A stretch of DNA of 20,929 nt from CAZLCC01 sp964558365. Lineage in GTDB: Bacteria > Patescibacteriota > Saccharimonadia > Saccharimonadales > Saccharimonadaceae. Below the pieces are notes generated by a model. It searched no databases. It was not told the origin of the DNA and saw only the letters and a list, made by a program, of their open reading frames with translations. Where the stretch lies: NCBI GenBank assembly GCA_964558365.1, contig CAZLCC010000003.1, positions 1 through 20,929 of the forward strand, given 5' to 3'. Position numbers and translations under genes: made by a program. This document shows positions 1 to 9,492 of this stretch, one piece after another; the first letter of the stretch is position 1, and the number at the start of each line of letters is the position of its first letter.

Positions 1-628
<628 letters not shown>

Positions 629-630
629 TA

Positions 631-648
631 GTATCTATTTAAAGATAC
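631..648 (-). other. small hairpin just upstream of mature 16S 5' end
   Basis: GTATCT and AGATAC form a perfect 6-bp inverted repeat around a 6-nt loop, directly before the mature 16S 5' end. It may be a local processing structure in the pre-rRNA leader. The partner 3' flank of 16S lies outside the window, so a long RNase III stem cannot be tested. Confidence 0.3.
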
Positions 649-757
649 GCTCATAAATTAACTGACGATGATTTGCACTACCAAATTGTGAATGTTCTGT
701 CACGAAAAATATTTGATTCTATCTGTTGCCATCAAAAATCCACTCAGACTGAAATCT

Positions 758-787
758 AGTGTATCTCATTAACAGATGTAGTGTCAA
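758..787 (-). promoter_or_regulatory. rRNA operon promoter
   Basis: On the minus strand a perfect -35 TTGACA (787-782), an 18-nt spacer and a -10-like TACACT (763-758) lie just past the stop codon of the upstream gene (793). The predicted transcript starts near 751, giving a leader of about 120 nt before 16S. No clear boxA was found in the leader. Confidence 0.6.
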
Positions 788-792
788 GAGAA

Positions 793-1230
793 CTATGTTA
801 TAAAAAACGCAACAACAATGCTAATTACAAATCCCACTATAGCGCCAGCTGCAACTTCTAGCGGGGTATGGCCAAGAGCATGGTGTGGAGTATGAGAAAT
901 TTTTGCCTTTTCTAGAAGCTGTTTTAGTGCGACTCCTTGCTCACCCGAACTACGCCTTACTTGCATGGCATCATACATAACAATTGCAGCAAGAACTACC
1001 GTAACAGCAAAAATCCCTGATTCAATGCCGTCTTTTAGCCCAATAATTGTAGCAAGAGCTACGGTAATTGCAGCATGCGAACTTGGCATACCTCCAGACT
1101 GATATAGCCAAGAAATATCTCTGAAATTCTTAGTTTTATATGCATAAAAAACATACTTAAGCAATTGAGCGATTAGCCAACCGCTAGCAGCTGCTATAAG
1201 GTATACCCATGAGCTGCTAGCTTGCTCCAC
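793..1230 (-). CDS. Divergent PAP2 family (DUF212, YuiD-like) membrane protein
   Basis: This 145-residue protein has the hallmark motifs of the DUF212/divergent PAP2 family: SGGMPSSHAA (about 46-55), YDAMQVRRSSGEQ (about 86-98) and GHTPLEV (about 119-125). The Ser-His and His residues resemble the acid phosphatase/haloperoxidase active site. Hydrophobic segments at both ends and in the middle suggest an integral membrane protein, possibly acting on a lipid phosphate; the substrate is unknown for the family. The start is GTG, one base after the gyrA stop, with AGGAG inside the end of gyrA as its ribosome binding site, so it is translationally linked to gyrA in a gyrB-gyrA-DUF212 operon. Pairing with gyrase is probably about expression rather than function. 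Confidence 0.9.
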   Translation of the reverse strand: MEQASSSWVYLIAAASGWLIAQLLKYVFYAYKTKNFRDISWLYQSGGMPSSHAAITVALATIIGLKDGIESGIFAVTVVLAAIVMYDAMQVRRSSGEQGVALKQLLEKAKISHTPHHALGHTPLEVAAGAIVGFVISIVVAFFIT

Positions 1231-1231
1231 G

Positions 1232-3751
1232 TTACTTCTCCTCTTCTTCCGCTGTTAAGGTTGGATTCTCTTGATCTGGAATAATACCCAGAGAAGCCAC
1301 TTCATCACTATCTTTTAGTCGCATAATACGGACTCCTTGAGTTGTTCTTCCCAGTAATGGAATATCTTGCAGCCCAACTCGAATTGCTTGGCCTTTGCTT
1401 GAAATCATCAAAACTTCATGCGCAGTAGCTTCTAAAGATTTTACCGTCACAACATTGCCAGTTTTATCATTTACTACCGCAGTTTTAATACCCACGCCAC
1501 CACGCTTATGCGCAGGGAAATTATCAATCTTGGTCATCTTGCCATAGCCGTTTTTACTGACAACAAGCATATTCTTATCTTCGTGTGCTACGTCCATACC
1601 CACGACCACATCGCCAGATCGCAACCGAATGCCGCGCACACCCCTTGCTGCACGCCCCATAGGTCGCGCATCACTTTCTTTAAAGCGTATTGCTTGGCCA
1701 AACGACGTTGATATTATCACATCATTATCACCAGTAGTTCGCTGTATCCAGCGCAACTCATCTCCATCATCAAGGCGAATAGCAATCAGTCCGCTAGTAC
1801 GAATATTGGCATAGTCTTTCAAGGCCGTCTTTTTCACCGTACCTTTCATTGTGCTCATAAATAGATACCCGTCTTGGTCTTTATCGTCTTTATCAATCTT
1901 AATAATTGAAGTAATTCTCTCTTCAGGCTGTAGCTGTAGCAGGTTGACAACAGCTACTCCTTTCGCCGCAAGACTTGCTGCTGGAACTTCATAAGCCTTT
2001 AGCCTAAAGACACGACCCTTATTGGTGAAGAAGAGGAGCCAGTCGTGCGTATTCGCTGGAACAAGCTGCTCAATAATATCTTGCTCCTTGGTCGTCATGC
2101 CTCGCTTACCCTTGCCGCCACGGTGTTGGCGTCGATATTCACTCACAAGAGTTCTCTTTATATAGTTTTCTGATGTAAGAACAACAACTACACTCTCATC
2201 AGGGATAAGTTCTTCGTCACTAAATTTACCGAGTTCCTGATTAATAATCTTTGAACGTCGCTCGTCGCCATACTTCTCTTTTATCTCTAGAAGCTCGGTT
2301 TTAATAATCTTTAAAATCTCTTTTTCATCTGCCAAAATAGATTCAAGTTTTTTGATGAGCTGCAGAAGCTCTTTTAACTCATTCTCGACTGCTTCACGCT
2401 CAAGCCCAGTAAGGCGGCGTAGCTGCATTGCAAGGATAGCTTTTGCCTGAATAACGCTTAGTTTAAATTTCTTCACCAAAGCTGCTTCGGCTTCATCAGT
2501 TGTTTTGCTTGCACGAATAGTTTTAATTACTTCATCAATATGATCGAGTGCAATCTTATACCCTTCAAGAATATGCGCTCGTTCACGAGCCTTTCGAAGC
2601 TCAAACTCGGTGCGTCGGCGCACTACCTTTTGACGATGTTTCACAAACTCGGACAAAATATCTTGCAAACCAAGAATTCGAGGTTGGATCCCATCAATAA
2701 GTGCCAACATATTGAAGTGGAAGCTGGTTTGTAGTGCAGTTAATTTGTAGAGCTGATTTAGCACTTTCTTTGGATACGCATCTTTTTTCAGCTCAATAAC
2801 AACACGTACGGTGCCCCTTGCAGATTCATCGCGAAGATCGCTAATGGAAGTTAACTTTTTGTCTTTTACAAGTTCTGCGATTTTTTCAATAAGGCTCGCT
2901 TTGTTTACAGTGTATGGTATTTCCGAAACAATAATTTGATGTCGCCCTTTTTTCGTTTCTTCAATCTCTGCAACCGCTCGAATTGTTACACTACCACGTC
3001 CGGTCTGATAGGCCTGTTTCATTGGCGTACCACCATATACAGTTGCTCCAGTCGGAAAATCAGGACCCTTTACATGTTTTAGTAAATCATCAACCGTCGC
3101 CTCAGGGTTGTCTATGAGCTCAATGCTAGCATCTACTAACTCGCCAAGGTTGTGTGGCGGAATGTTCGTTGCCATACCAACAGCAATACCAATCTGACCA
3201 TTTAAAAGGAGGTTTGGAAGCTTCGCAGGCAGCACAACTGGCTCCTGCATACGACCATCATAGTTATCACGAAAATCGATAGTTTCTTTTTCAATATCAA
3301 CCAGCATTTCATCAGCAGGACGGGTCATCCTTGCTTCTGTGTAACGCATCGCAGCTGGCGGATCACCATCCATAGAACCAAAGTTTCCTTGGCCATCAAC
3401 CAGCGGATAGCGTAGCGACCAATCTTGTGCAAGACGCACCATTGAGTCATAGATTGCCGAATCACCGTGAGGGTGAAAATCACCCATCACCGCACCAACA
3501 ACAGTCGCACTCTTCCGGTGTTTTGCTCCCGCCTTTAGTCCATCACGATTCATAGTATAAAGAATACGGCGATGCACAGGCTTCAGGCCATCTCGTACAT
3601 CAGGCAGAGCACGGTCAATAATAACGCTCATTGAATAGCGAAGGAAGCTATCCTCCATCACATCTTCAACAGTGCGATTTTCTACTAGTTTTGAGTGTGT
3701 TGATTTTTCAACAACTTCACCTTCAATTGGCATTTTTTCTTCTTTACTCAT
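1232..3751 (-). CDS. gyrA: DNA gyrase subunit A
   Basis: This 839-residue protein is the breakage-reunion subunit of DNA gyrase, which introduces negative supercoils. The catalytic tyrosine lies in AAMRYTEARM (Tyr137). The quinolone-resistance region GDFHPHGDSAIYDSM (90-104) keeps Ser98 and Asp102, the residues usual in quinolone-sensitive enzymes. A GyrA box (QHRGGKGK, 542-549) at the start of the C-terminal beta-pinwheel marks it as gyrase rather than topoisomerase IV. A charged coiled-coil stretch spans about 450-500. The start ATG lies 3 nt after the gyrB stop, with GAGGAG about 15 nt upstream inside gyrB, so the two are co-transcribed. Length and domain order are normal. Confidence 0.98.
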   Translation of the reverse strand: MSKEEKMPIEGEVVEKSTHSKLVENRTVEDVMEDSFLRYSMSVIIDRALPDVRDGLKPVHRRILYTMNRDGLKAGAKHRKSATVVGAVMGDFHPHGDSAIYDSMVRLAQDWSLRYPLVDGQGNFGSMDGDPPAAMRYTEARMTRPADEMLVDIEKETIDFRDNYDGRMQEPVVLPAKLPNLLLNGQIGIAVGMATNIPPHNLGELVDASIELIDNPEATVDDLLKHVKGPDFPTGATVYGGTPMKQAYQTGRGSVTIRAVAEIEETKKGRHQIIVSEIPYTVNKASLIEKIAELVKDKKLTSISDLRDESARGTVRVVIELKKDAYPKKVLNQLYKLTALQTSFHFNMLALIDGIQPRILGLQDILSEFVKHRQKVVRRRTEFELRKARERAHILEGYKIALDHIDEVIKTIRASKTTDEAEAALVKKFKLSVIQAKAILAMQLRRLTGLEREAVENELKELLQLIKKLESILADEKEILKIIKTELLEIKEKYGDERRSKIINQELGKFSDEELIPDESVVVVLTSENYIKRTLVSEYRRQHRGGKGKRGMTTKEQDIIEQLVPANTHDWLLFFTNKGRVFRLKAYEVPAASLAAKGVAVVNLLQLQPEERITSIIKIDKDDKDQDGYLFMSTMKGTVKKTALKDYANIRTSGLIAIRLDDGDELRWIQRTTGDNDVIISTSFGQAIRFKESDARPMGRAARGVRGIRLRSGDVVVGMDVAHEDKNMLVVSKNGYGKMTKIDNFPAHKRGGVGIKTAVVNDKTGNVVTVKSLEATAHEVLMISSKGQAIRVGLQDIPLLGRTTQGVRIMRLKDSDEVASLGIIPDQENPTLTAEEEEK

Positions 3752-3754
3752 ATT

Positions 3755-5725
3755 CTAAACATCCAACTCCTCTAGATCAACATCTTTTGCACGACTTTGA
3801 ATAAAGCTCTTACGAAGCGCCACCTCATCTCCCATAAGCTTTGTAAAGATAGCGTCAGCTCGTTCTGCATCTTCTACTTTCACTTGCACAAGCACTCGAT
3901 TCTCTGGATTCATTGTTGTCTCCCAAAGTTGATCCGCATCCATTTCACCCAAACCCTTAAATCGAGAAATTGTAACACCAGCTTGTTTTACCTTATCGCC
4001 ACTCGCGTCAATTGTCGTTCCTCGCTGTTTCTTGTCTTCAATAATCTGATCTAAAATCCTATTTCGTTCATCTTCGTCATAAGCATATGTCTTTTTCTTT
4101 CCATAATTTACGCTATACAGTGGTGGCTTAGCCAGGTAAACGTGGCCGCCATCAATAACTTCTCGCATATAGCGGAAGAAAAAGGTCATGAGCAGCGTTG
4201 CAATATGGCTACCATCAACGTCGGCATAAGTCATGATAATAATGCGATGATAGCGCAAGCCATCTATGCTAAACTGATCACCAATACCAACACCCATGCC
4301 CTTAATAAGGCTAACTATTTCATTATTGTTGAGCATCCTATCAAGACGAGCACGCTCAACGTTTAGCACCTTACCTCTTAGCGGTAGAATCGCCTGCGTT
4401 TTGCTATCACGACCAGATTTTGCCGAACCACCAGCAGAATCTCCCTCAACAATATAGAGCTCAGAGTCAGCTGGACTTCTTGATGAGCAATCTGCTAACT
4501 TGCCTGGTAGGTTTAGGCCATCTAGTGCACCTTTACGAATAATATTATCTCTTGCTGCACGAGCAGCTTTTCGCGCCCTTGCAGCTAGCAATGCTTTGCC
4601 AACGATCTTTTTAGCAACCGCTGGATTCTCTTCTAGATAATAAGAGAAATATTCATTCATTACTTGCTCTACATAGCGCCGTACTTCTGGATTGCCAAGC
4701 TTATTCTTTGTCTGCCCTTCGAACTGTGGATCAGGAAGCTTAACAAGAATAATGGCGGTTAAGCCCTCTCTAATATCATCGCCAGTGAGATTATCATCTT
4801 TGTCTTTTAAAATACCGCTCTTTCGAGCGTAATCATTAATGACACGAGTTAACGCAGAGCGAAAACCAACTAGATGCGTTCCTCCATCTGGGTTGAGCAC
4901 GTTGTTAGCAAAAGATTTAACCGTCTCTGAAAATCCCTCATTGTATTGAATAGCAACCTCAACCATTGAGTCTTCAACCTGTCGCTCTACATAAAAGACA
5001 TTCTCTGAAACAATGTCTTTGCCAATATTTAAGTGCTTTACATACGACTGAATACCACCTTCAAAATAGAAAGCTGATCGTTTTTTGCTTCGTTCATCTT
5101 TTACCGAAACATAAATACCCTTCGTAAGATATGCTTGATGACGTAAATAATTAACTACCCATTCATAATCAAGGGTTACTGTTTCAAAGATATCCGCATC
5201 AGGATAAAACGTAATACTTGTTCCGTTGTGAGAGCTCTTGCCAACAACTTCTAGCTTTGTTGCTGGTGCCCCTCGAGAATATTCTTGCCGATACAGCTTA
5301 CCGTCTTTGCCAACTTCTGCAATAAGCTTTGTAGAAAGGGCGTTCACAACGCTAGAGCCCACACCGTGAAGACCAGAAGACACTTTATAGCCACCGCCGC
5401 CAAATTTACCGCCTGCATGCAAGACTGTTAGCACAGTCTCCAGCGTACTCTTACCCGTCTTTTTATGGGTATCGACAGGAATACCACGCCCATCATCAGA
5501 GACTGTTACACCGCCGTCTTCCAAAAGAACAACTTCGAGCTTTGTCGCATGCCCAGCAATTGCTTCGTCAATACAGTTATCTGCAATTTCTTTTATTAGG
5601 TGGTGAACACCTTCATAGCCAGTGCTTCCGATATACATGCCAGGTCGCTTACGAACTGGCTCCAGCCCTTCTAGTACTTGAATTTGATCTGCGTCATACG
5701 CATTATTTGATTTCTGTTTGGTCAT
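3755..5725 (-). CDS. gyrB: DNA gyrase subunit B
   Basis: This 656-residue protein is the ATPase and TOPRIM subunit of gyrase, with the short form typical of bacteria lacking the E. coli insert. The GHKL ATPase site is intact: Asn50 in EIADNCIDEA, SDDGRGIP (76-83), the glycine-rich lid around 104-123, and the QTK loop (338-340). The TOPRIM glutamate is present in EGDSAGG (Glu427). The DxDxD metal motif, normally TDADVDG, reads TYADVDG here: Tyr500 replaces the first aspartate while Asp502 and Asp504 remain. The codon is TAT, one base from GAT. The ATG is preceded by GGGGGA, and a good promoter lies upstream (5771-5800). It heads the gyrB-gyrA-DUF212 operon. Identity is certain; the substitution is odd (see findings). 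Confidence 0.97.
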   Translation of the reverse strand: MTKQKSNNAYDADQIQVLEGLEPVRKRPGMYIGSTGYEGVHHLIKEIADNCIDEAIAGHATKLEVVLLEDGGVTVSDDGRGIPVDTHKKTGKSTLETVLTVLHAGGKFGGGGYKVSSGLHGVGSSVVNALSTKLIAEVGKDGKLYRQEYSRGAPATKLEVVGKSSHNGTSITFYPDADIFETVTLDYEWVVNYLRHQAYLTKGIYVSVKDERSKKRSAFYFEGGIQSYVKHLNIGKDIVSENVFYVERQVEDSMVEVAIQYNEGFSETVKSFANNVLNPDGGTHLVGFRSALTRVINDYARKSGILKDKDDNLTGDDIREGLTAIILVKLPDPQFEGQTKNKLGNPEVRRYVEQVMNEYFSYYLEENPAVAKKIVGKALLAARARKAARAARDNIIRKGALDGLNLPGKLADCSSRSPADSELYIVEGDSAGGSAKSGRDSKTQAILPLRGKVLNVERARLDRMLNNNEIVSLIKGMGVGIGDQFSIDGLRYHRIIIMTYADVDGSHIATLLMTFFFRYMREVIDGGHVYLAKPPLYSVNYGKKKTYAYDEDERNRILDQIIEDKKQRGTTIDASGDKVKQAGVTISRFKGLGEMDADQLWETTMNPENRVLVQVKVEDAERADAIFTKLMGDEVALRKSFIQSRAKDVDLEELDV

Positions 5726-5770
5726 ATTCCCCCATCTTCAGACTGTCTCTCAGCCATTTACAACTCTTCT

Positions 5771-5800
5771 ATTATAACGGGCAAAATGTGTTCAATGCAA
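5771..5800 (-). promoter_or_regulatory. gyrB-gyrA promoter
   Basis: On the minus strand TTGCAT (5800-5795), an 18-nt spacer and a perfect TATAAT (5776-5771) lie 45-75 nt upstream of the gyrB ATG, in the gap after the ATPase gene. This gives the gyrase operon its own start despite the upstream gene in the same direction. Confidence 0.6.
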
Positions 5801-5828
5801 CTGTTTAGGGTTATTTCGACTACCAAAA

Positions 5829-8570
5829 TTACAGTTTAATATGGACTTCGCCCGTCGTCTCATCTTCGTCAGAGCGCGGAACAGAAAGAGTATTTTGGCT
5901 ATCAGTATCTATCTTTTTTGACTCATTGGTAGCAGCTTTTTGCGGCTTTAATATTTTATTTTCTGGAGCTTTCGATATTTGATCTGGCTTTTTAGCGAGT
6001 GAAGATTGTGTCTTTGTTGCATTAATTTTTTTACGCTTTTCTAGCCACTCGTCTAAAAACGAAGAGCCTCCGGAATTTGCTGCTGGCTTTTTCATACCAC
6101 CACCAGAAAAGCTGTTAGCTTGCGGTGCTAATGTTTTCTTAGGTTCAGTCTTAATCCGAGCAAAAATTTCTTTCTCCACAACAGCCCTAGGCTTGCCATA
6201 TTTTGCCGCAGAGAGACGCTTCATCGCGCCTTCAAGCTGCTTGCTAACATGCCCCATCGGCGGCACCCACGACATACTAAACGGCGCTGACGGCACTCCA
6301 GCAATTTGCACCACCGCCACCGACTCGTGGTTAGGTAAATTAGTAAGATCTTGTTCGTCAAACGGGGGGTTAAATTTCTTTTCTAGTAGCTCAGCATCTG
6401 TTTGGCCAATACGTCCACTAATAACCGTTCCTACGTTACCAATAATTGCTTCTCTGATTTTCTCTGTAAGCTGACTAATAAACTGATTGCCGAGTATAAG
6501 GTTAAGACGGTATTTTCGTGCTTCAGAAAGAATTGTTTCAAAGCTTTCTGTTGCGAAGTTTTGAAACTCATCAACATAGAGACAAAAGTCTTCTCGATCT
6601 TCTTCGTCCATGTCAGCTCGACTCATTGCTGCAGCTTGAAATTTCATAATAAAGATCATGCCAAGCAATCGCGAATTATATTCACCAGTTTTACCTTTAC
6701 TCAAGTTTACTAGCAAAATCTTTTTATTATCCATAATGTCACGAATATTAAAACCGCTCTTAGTTTGACCAATGATATTACGCATCATGGCATTAGATTG
6801 GAACGGTCCAAATTTGCTCACCACCCAACTGACTACTTCTCCCGATTCACTAGAACGCTGCGAAGACGGCCATTCTTTTGTCCAGAAATCTAGTACATTC
6901 TGATCAGTCACATACTTTAGTTTTTCTTTCATAAAGTCGTTATCAACTAGTAGCTTAGGAATATCGATGAAGGTTCCTCCGTTGGGGTCTGCCATGAGAA
7001 GTAACGCACAATTCCTAAAAATATGCTCCAACCTTGGACCAACGATACCTGTATGCCCAGGATCATACAATCCATATAGCATATTAATTGCTTCTTGCAC
7101 GAGAAAATCTTTCTGATCAGGATGGTCAAACTCAAACATATTAAGTCCTATGGGATGATCCATATCACCTGGGCTAAAGTAAATTATATCTTCAGCACGT
7201 TCTTTCGGTACCACGCCAAGCAGCTTCTCTACAGCGTCACCATGGGGATCAACAAAAGCAAAGCCCTTGCCATCCAACATATCTTGAATTGCCAAATTTT
7301 CCATAAGAACAGATTTACCCGTTCCCGTCTGCCCAATAATATATGTATGCCGACGGCGATCTTTTATAGCTAAGCGAATCTGCTTTTTAACTCCACGAAA
7401 AACGTTGTAGCCAAGCAAAAGCCCCTCGTCAAAAGTTTGATGCGGGCCATCTACTTGCTTAGACGCTTGTCGTTGTAATTGTGACGTCGGTATATTTCTC
7501 TGATCTGGTAAGTGAAATATTGTAGAAAGTTCAACACTATTTAATACGTTCTTCGTCGTCTCTTGTGGAAAGAAGCGAAATATAAAAGAGGTAACAAACT
7601 GCTCAATATCTTTCGCAACAGCAAATTGAAATCCATTCTTATTTGGCGAATCAAAGAGCTTAAAAGATGATACTAAGTTTTGTAACATAGCTTGCGAGCG
7701 ACTCGCGGTGTTTGAAGATACAACCAAGCGAATGAGCGTTTCATAACCTGGGTGTTGAGTTTTTTCCTCCATAGCCTCCACCGTGGACTGCTCTAAAGAA
7801 GTAAGTTGTTTATCTTCTGGCTTGGACTCGCCTGTCTCTGGAGGTTTCCATAAGGCTTCTAATAACCCTTTCGCATTAACCGAGCCGCCACTTCCCTTAT
7901 CCTTTTTTATCTTATTCGCAGCAGCAATAACCGTCTTAGACCAACTCTCGTTAGCAGGGCGCAGTAGTATTTGCACTGCAGCACCATCTTCCTCACTGGC
8001 TGCAGAGAGGGCGTTTAACATTGCACGCATGGGATCTCTTTTTGTTTCCTGGAAGGTGGCGATTGGATATGCAAACTCTTTGCGAAGTTCAAGCTCTCCG
8101 CCAATTGTCCCGCTAATCTTTCCGGTTTTACTAAAAATATTATGTTCTTCAACTTCTTCAAGATGAGCCGACGGATAAGCTGCAGCAACCGCCTGCTTTA
8201 CCACATCGACTAAAACCACCGGTACCGCAACATAATACTCAATCATGCCCCTAACAACTGCTATTTCAAAAGCTATATGGCGCTGCCCATAGATTTTACT
8301 TTTAAAGCCTTTAGTTGCCGTGCTTGAAATAATGTTATACATCACCTGAGCCTGAGATATCGTTTCATCAGCTATATCTCTTTCATCTCTGCTCTCCGAA
8401 TCAATGTCCTCACTCATCGGAGGCAAATGAATACGCAAAGAAACCATTTTAAGGCCTCTCTCGTAGTTTTTGGCTTCTCTAAGAGTTCTTCTATACAGCC
8501 AATAGCCAAAAAAACCTGTCACGATGCCCAGGCATACAATGATAAAAATCCCTATGAGTATACTTGCCAT
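5829..8570 (-). CDS. Membrane-anchored VirD4/HerA-like ATPase (type IV secretion DNA-binding type)
   Basis: This 913-residue protein has one N-terminal transmembrane helix (about 3-25) followed by basic residues, a large N-terminal domain (about 40-370) that I do not recognise beyond its occurrence in CPR genomes, then a RecA-like motor. Walker A is GQTGTGKSV (413-421), Walker B is CLYVDEFQ (663-670), and a sensor-like LILGNQF follows (691-697), as in TraG/VirD4/HerA DNA-pumping ATPases. The last ~120 residues are Lys/Ser/Pro-rich and probably disordered. The start has AGGA 5 nt before the ATG and lies 24 nt after the preceding gene, so it forms an operon with the 144- and 127-residue genes. 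It may pump DNA or protein at the membrane; the substrate cannot be read from the sequence. No relaxase or other VirB genes are nearby. Confidence 0.85.
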   Translation of the reverse strand: MASILIGIFIIVCLGIVTGFFGYWLYRRTLREAKNYERGLKMVSLRIHLPPMSEDIDSESRDERDIADETISQAQVMYNIISSTATKGFKSKIYGQRHIAFEIAVVRGMIEYYVAVPVVLVDVVKQAVAAAYPSAHLEEVEEHNIFSKTGKISGTIGGELELRKEFAYPIATFQETKRDPMRAMLNALSAASEEDGAAVQILLRPANESWSKTVIAAANKIKKDKGSGGSVNAKGLLEALWKPPETGESKPEDKQLTSLEQSTVEAMEEKTQHPGYETLIRLVVSSNTASRSQAMLQNLVSSFKLFDSPNKNGFQFAVAKDIEQFVTSFIFRFFPQETTKNVLNSVELSTIFHLPDQRNIPTSQLQRQASKQVDGPHQTFDEGLLLGYNVFRGVKKQIRLAIKDRRRHTYIIGQTGTGKSVLMENLAIQDMLDGKGFAFVDPHGDAVEKLLGVVPKERAEDIIYFSPGDMDHPIGLNMFEFDHPDQKDFLVQEAINMLYGLYDPGHTGIVGPRLEHIFRNCALLLMADPNGGTFIDIPKLLVDNDFMKEKLKYVTDQNVLDFWTKEWPSSQRSSESGEVVSWVVSKFGPFQSNAMMRNIIGQTKSGFNIRDIMDNKKILLVNLSKGKTGEYNSRLLGMIFIMKFQAAAMSRADMDEEDREDFCLYVDEFQNFATESFETILSEARKYRLNLILGNQFISQLTEKIREAIIGNVGTVISGRIGQTDAELLEKKFNPPFDEQDLTNLPNHESVAVVQIAGVPSAPFSMSWVPPMGHVSKQLEGAMKRLSAAKYGKPRAVVEKEIFARIKTEPKKTLAPQANSFSGGGMKKPAANSGGSSFLDEWLEKRKKINATKTQSSLAKKPDQISKAPENKILKPQKAATNESKKIDTDSQNTLSVPRSDEDETTGEVHIKL

Positions 8571-8594
8571 AGATTCCTGCCACCCCTGACATTA

Positions 8595-9029
8595 TTAATC
8601 ACTGTTTAGTTTTACCTTCTTATTGTAGCGTTTTTGTAAATAATCTGCCTGCAATTTACTAACTTTCTCTTCCTGAAGGTAAGGATCACTTTTTGTTTCC
8701 GCAATAATACTCTTGGCTTTATCTACCCACTCTTTCTCTATGTTGTCATCATCCGCAGCCACACTTGGAGCACTATTGTCATCTTGCACTGCGGTAACTG
8801 CATTATTAACTGGCTGCGGGGGTGCAGCCACAGTAGTTGCTACCTGCTGCGGGGGTGCAGCTTTTGGTGTATTTTCACCAACTTTTTCCTGCCGGGCAGG
8901 TTGTTTTTCTGGATGTGCAGTTTGAGAAGCAATTTCTTGCTGCTCGACAACTATATCCTGCTGCTCAAGCTGAGGCTCTGAAGGCCCAGATTCTGGAGGT
9001 GTATTTGGTGAAGAGATTTTTGGTTCCAT
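8595..9029 (-). CDS. Hypothetical Pro/Gln-rich protein with charged C-terminal helix
   Basis: This 144-residue protein has no family I can name. Residues 1-90 are rich in Pro, Gln, Ala and Glu and probably disordered, with a repeated AAPPQ unit. Residues 95-144 are highly charged and predicted helical, and are likely the conserved functional part. There is no signal peptide or membrane helix. It sits between a four-helix membrane protein and the membrane-anchored ATPase, 24 nt before the latter, so it could be an adaptor for that complex (inference). The ATG has no Shine-Dalgarno, but TATACT lies 10 nt upstream, fitting a leaderless mRNA. The reading frame and location support a real gene. 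Confidence 0.75.
   Translation of the reverse strand: MEPKISSPNTPPESGPSEPQLEQQDIVVEQQEIASQTAHPEKQPARQEKVGENTPKAAPPQQVATTVAAPPQPVNNAVTAVQDDNSAPSVAADDDNIEKEWVDKAKSIIAETKSDPYLQEEKVSKLQADYLQKRYNKKVKLNSD
8813..8861. repeat. 16-nt direct repeat inside the Pro/Gln-rich gene
   Basis: The sequence GCTGCGGGGGTGCAGC occurs at 8813-8828 and again at 8846-8861. On the coding strand it encodes the repeated AAPPQ unit. It could drive length variation of the disordered region by slippage. Confidence 0.7.
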
Positions 9030-9039
9030 ATCTTAAGCC

Positions 9040-9045
9040 AGTATA
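9040..9045 (-). promoter_or_regulatory. -10 box immediately upstream of the 8595-9029 gene
   Basis: TATACT on the minus strand ends 10 nt before the ATG at 9029, which would put the transcript start about 4 nt before the start codon. The -35 is poor. This is one of four similar leaderless-type arrangements in the window. Confidence 0.4.
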
Positions 9046-9051
9046 GCATAT

Positions 9052-9081
9052 ACAATAAAGCTTTATGCCCTGTTATAAAGC
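9052..9081 (-). terminator. weak intrinsic terminator after the 127-residue membrane protein gene
   Basis: On the minus strand GCTTTAT and ATAAAGC (9081-9060) form a perfect 7-bp stem with an 8-nt loop, followed by TTTATTGT. The stem is AT-rich, so termination may be partial, allowing read-through into the 144-residue gene. Confidence 0.4.
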
Positions 9082-9086
9082 ATGTC

Positions 9087-9470
9087 CTAGGAGCGTTTTA
9101 GCGTATAAAAAACCGCCAATGCAACAAAGAGGACCGCCAGAGCGGCATCACTGAGTTCTAGCTGACCAACAGAGTGCAGACCAAGCAAGAGGACCGGCAA
9201 AAAGGCAACTATGCTCGCTACATAATACGCCCTTTTCTCGCTCAAGTGTCTCTGATGCTTGCTTCGAGCGTAAATTCTTTTAAAAATAATCAGCCCACTA
9301 CGAAGTGCTAAGAAAATAACACTTAGGCAGAAGACATAGAGCACGAGAAAAACAACCAGCACTCCAAAGGGCCCCACGTCTTTAGGGTTAGTAAAATTCC
9401 ATATATACAACAAAAGCAATATACTTGCTACTGGTAATACATAGAAAAAACGATTAAATTTTACGATCAA
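9087..9470 (-). CDS. Small four-helix integral membrane protein, function unknown
   Basis: This 127-residue protein has four hydrophobic segments at about 8-25, 34-56, 84-101 and 106-123. A basic loop between helices 2 and 3 (KRIYARSKHQRH, about 64-75) suggests cytoplasmic placement. No catalytic motif is seen and I do not recognise the family. The start is TTG, preceded by AAGGGG 9 nt upstream. A six-codon open frame with a good Shine-Dalgarno ends one base before this TTG, which suggests translational coupling. It heads a same-strand group with the Pro/Gln-rich protein and the membrane-anchored ATPase, so it may be the membrane partner of that ATPase (inference). Upstream lies the structured 9526-9771 element, which could be its leader if transcribed on this strand. 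Confidence 0.75.
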   Translation of the reverse strand: MIVKFNRFFYVLPVASILLLLYIWNFTNPKDVGPFGVLVVFLVLYVFCLSVIFLALRSGLIIFKRIYARSKHQRHLSEKRAYYVASIVAFLPVLLLGLHSVGQLELSDAALAVLFVALAVFYTLKRS

Positions 9471-9471
9471 G

Positions 9472-9492
9472 CTACCGTACCCCTTCGCTCAT
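9472..9492 (-). CDS. Six-codon upstream minicistron (possible leader peptide)
   Basis: The frame ATG AGC GAA GGG GTA CGG TAG encodes MSEGVR. GAGGTGG lies 4 nt before its ATG, a better ribosome site than that of the following gene, and its stop ends one base before the TTG start at 9470. It may deliver ribosomes to the TTG start. It could also be chance or mark a frameshift near the true start. Confidence 0.35.
   Translation of the reverse strand: MSEGVR

Noticed and set aside
1232..3751. Topoisomerase IV (parC) instead of gyrA
   Set aside because: A GyrA box (QHRGGKGK) is present in the C-terminal domain and the partner gene is gyrB.
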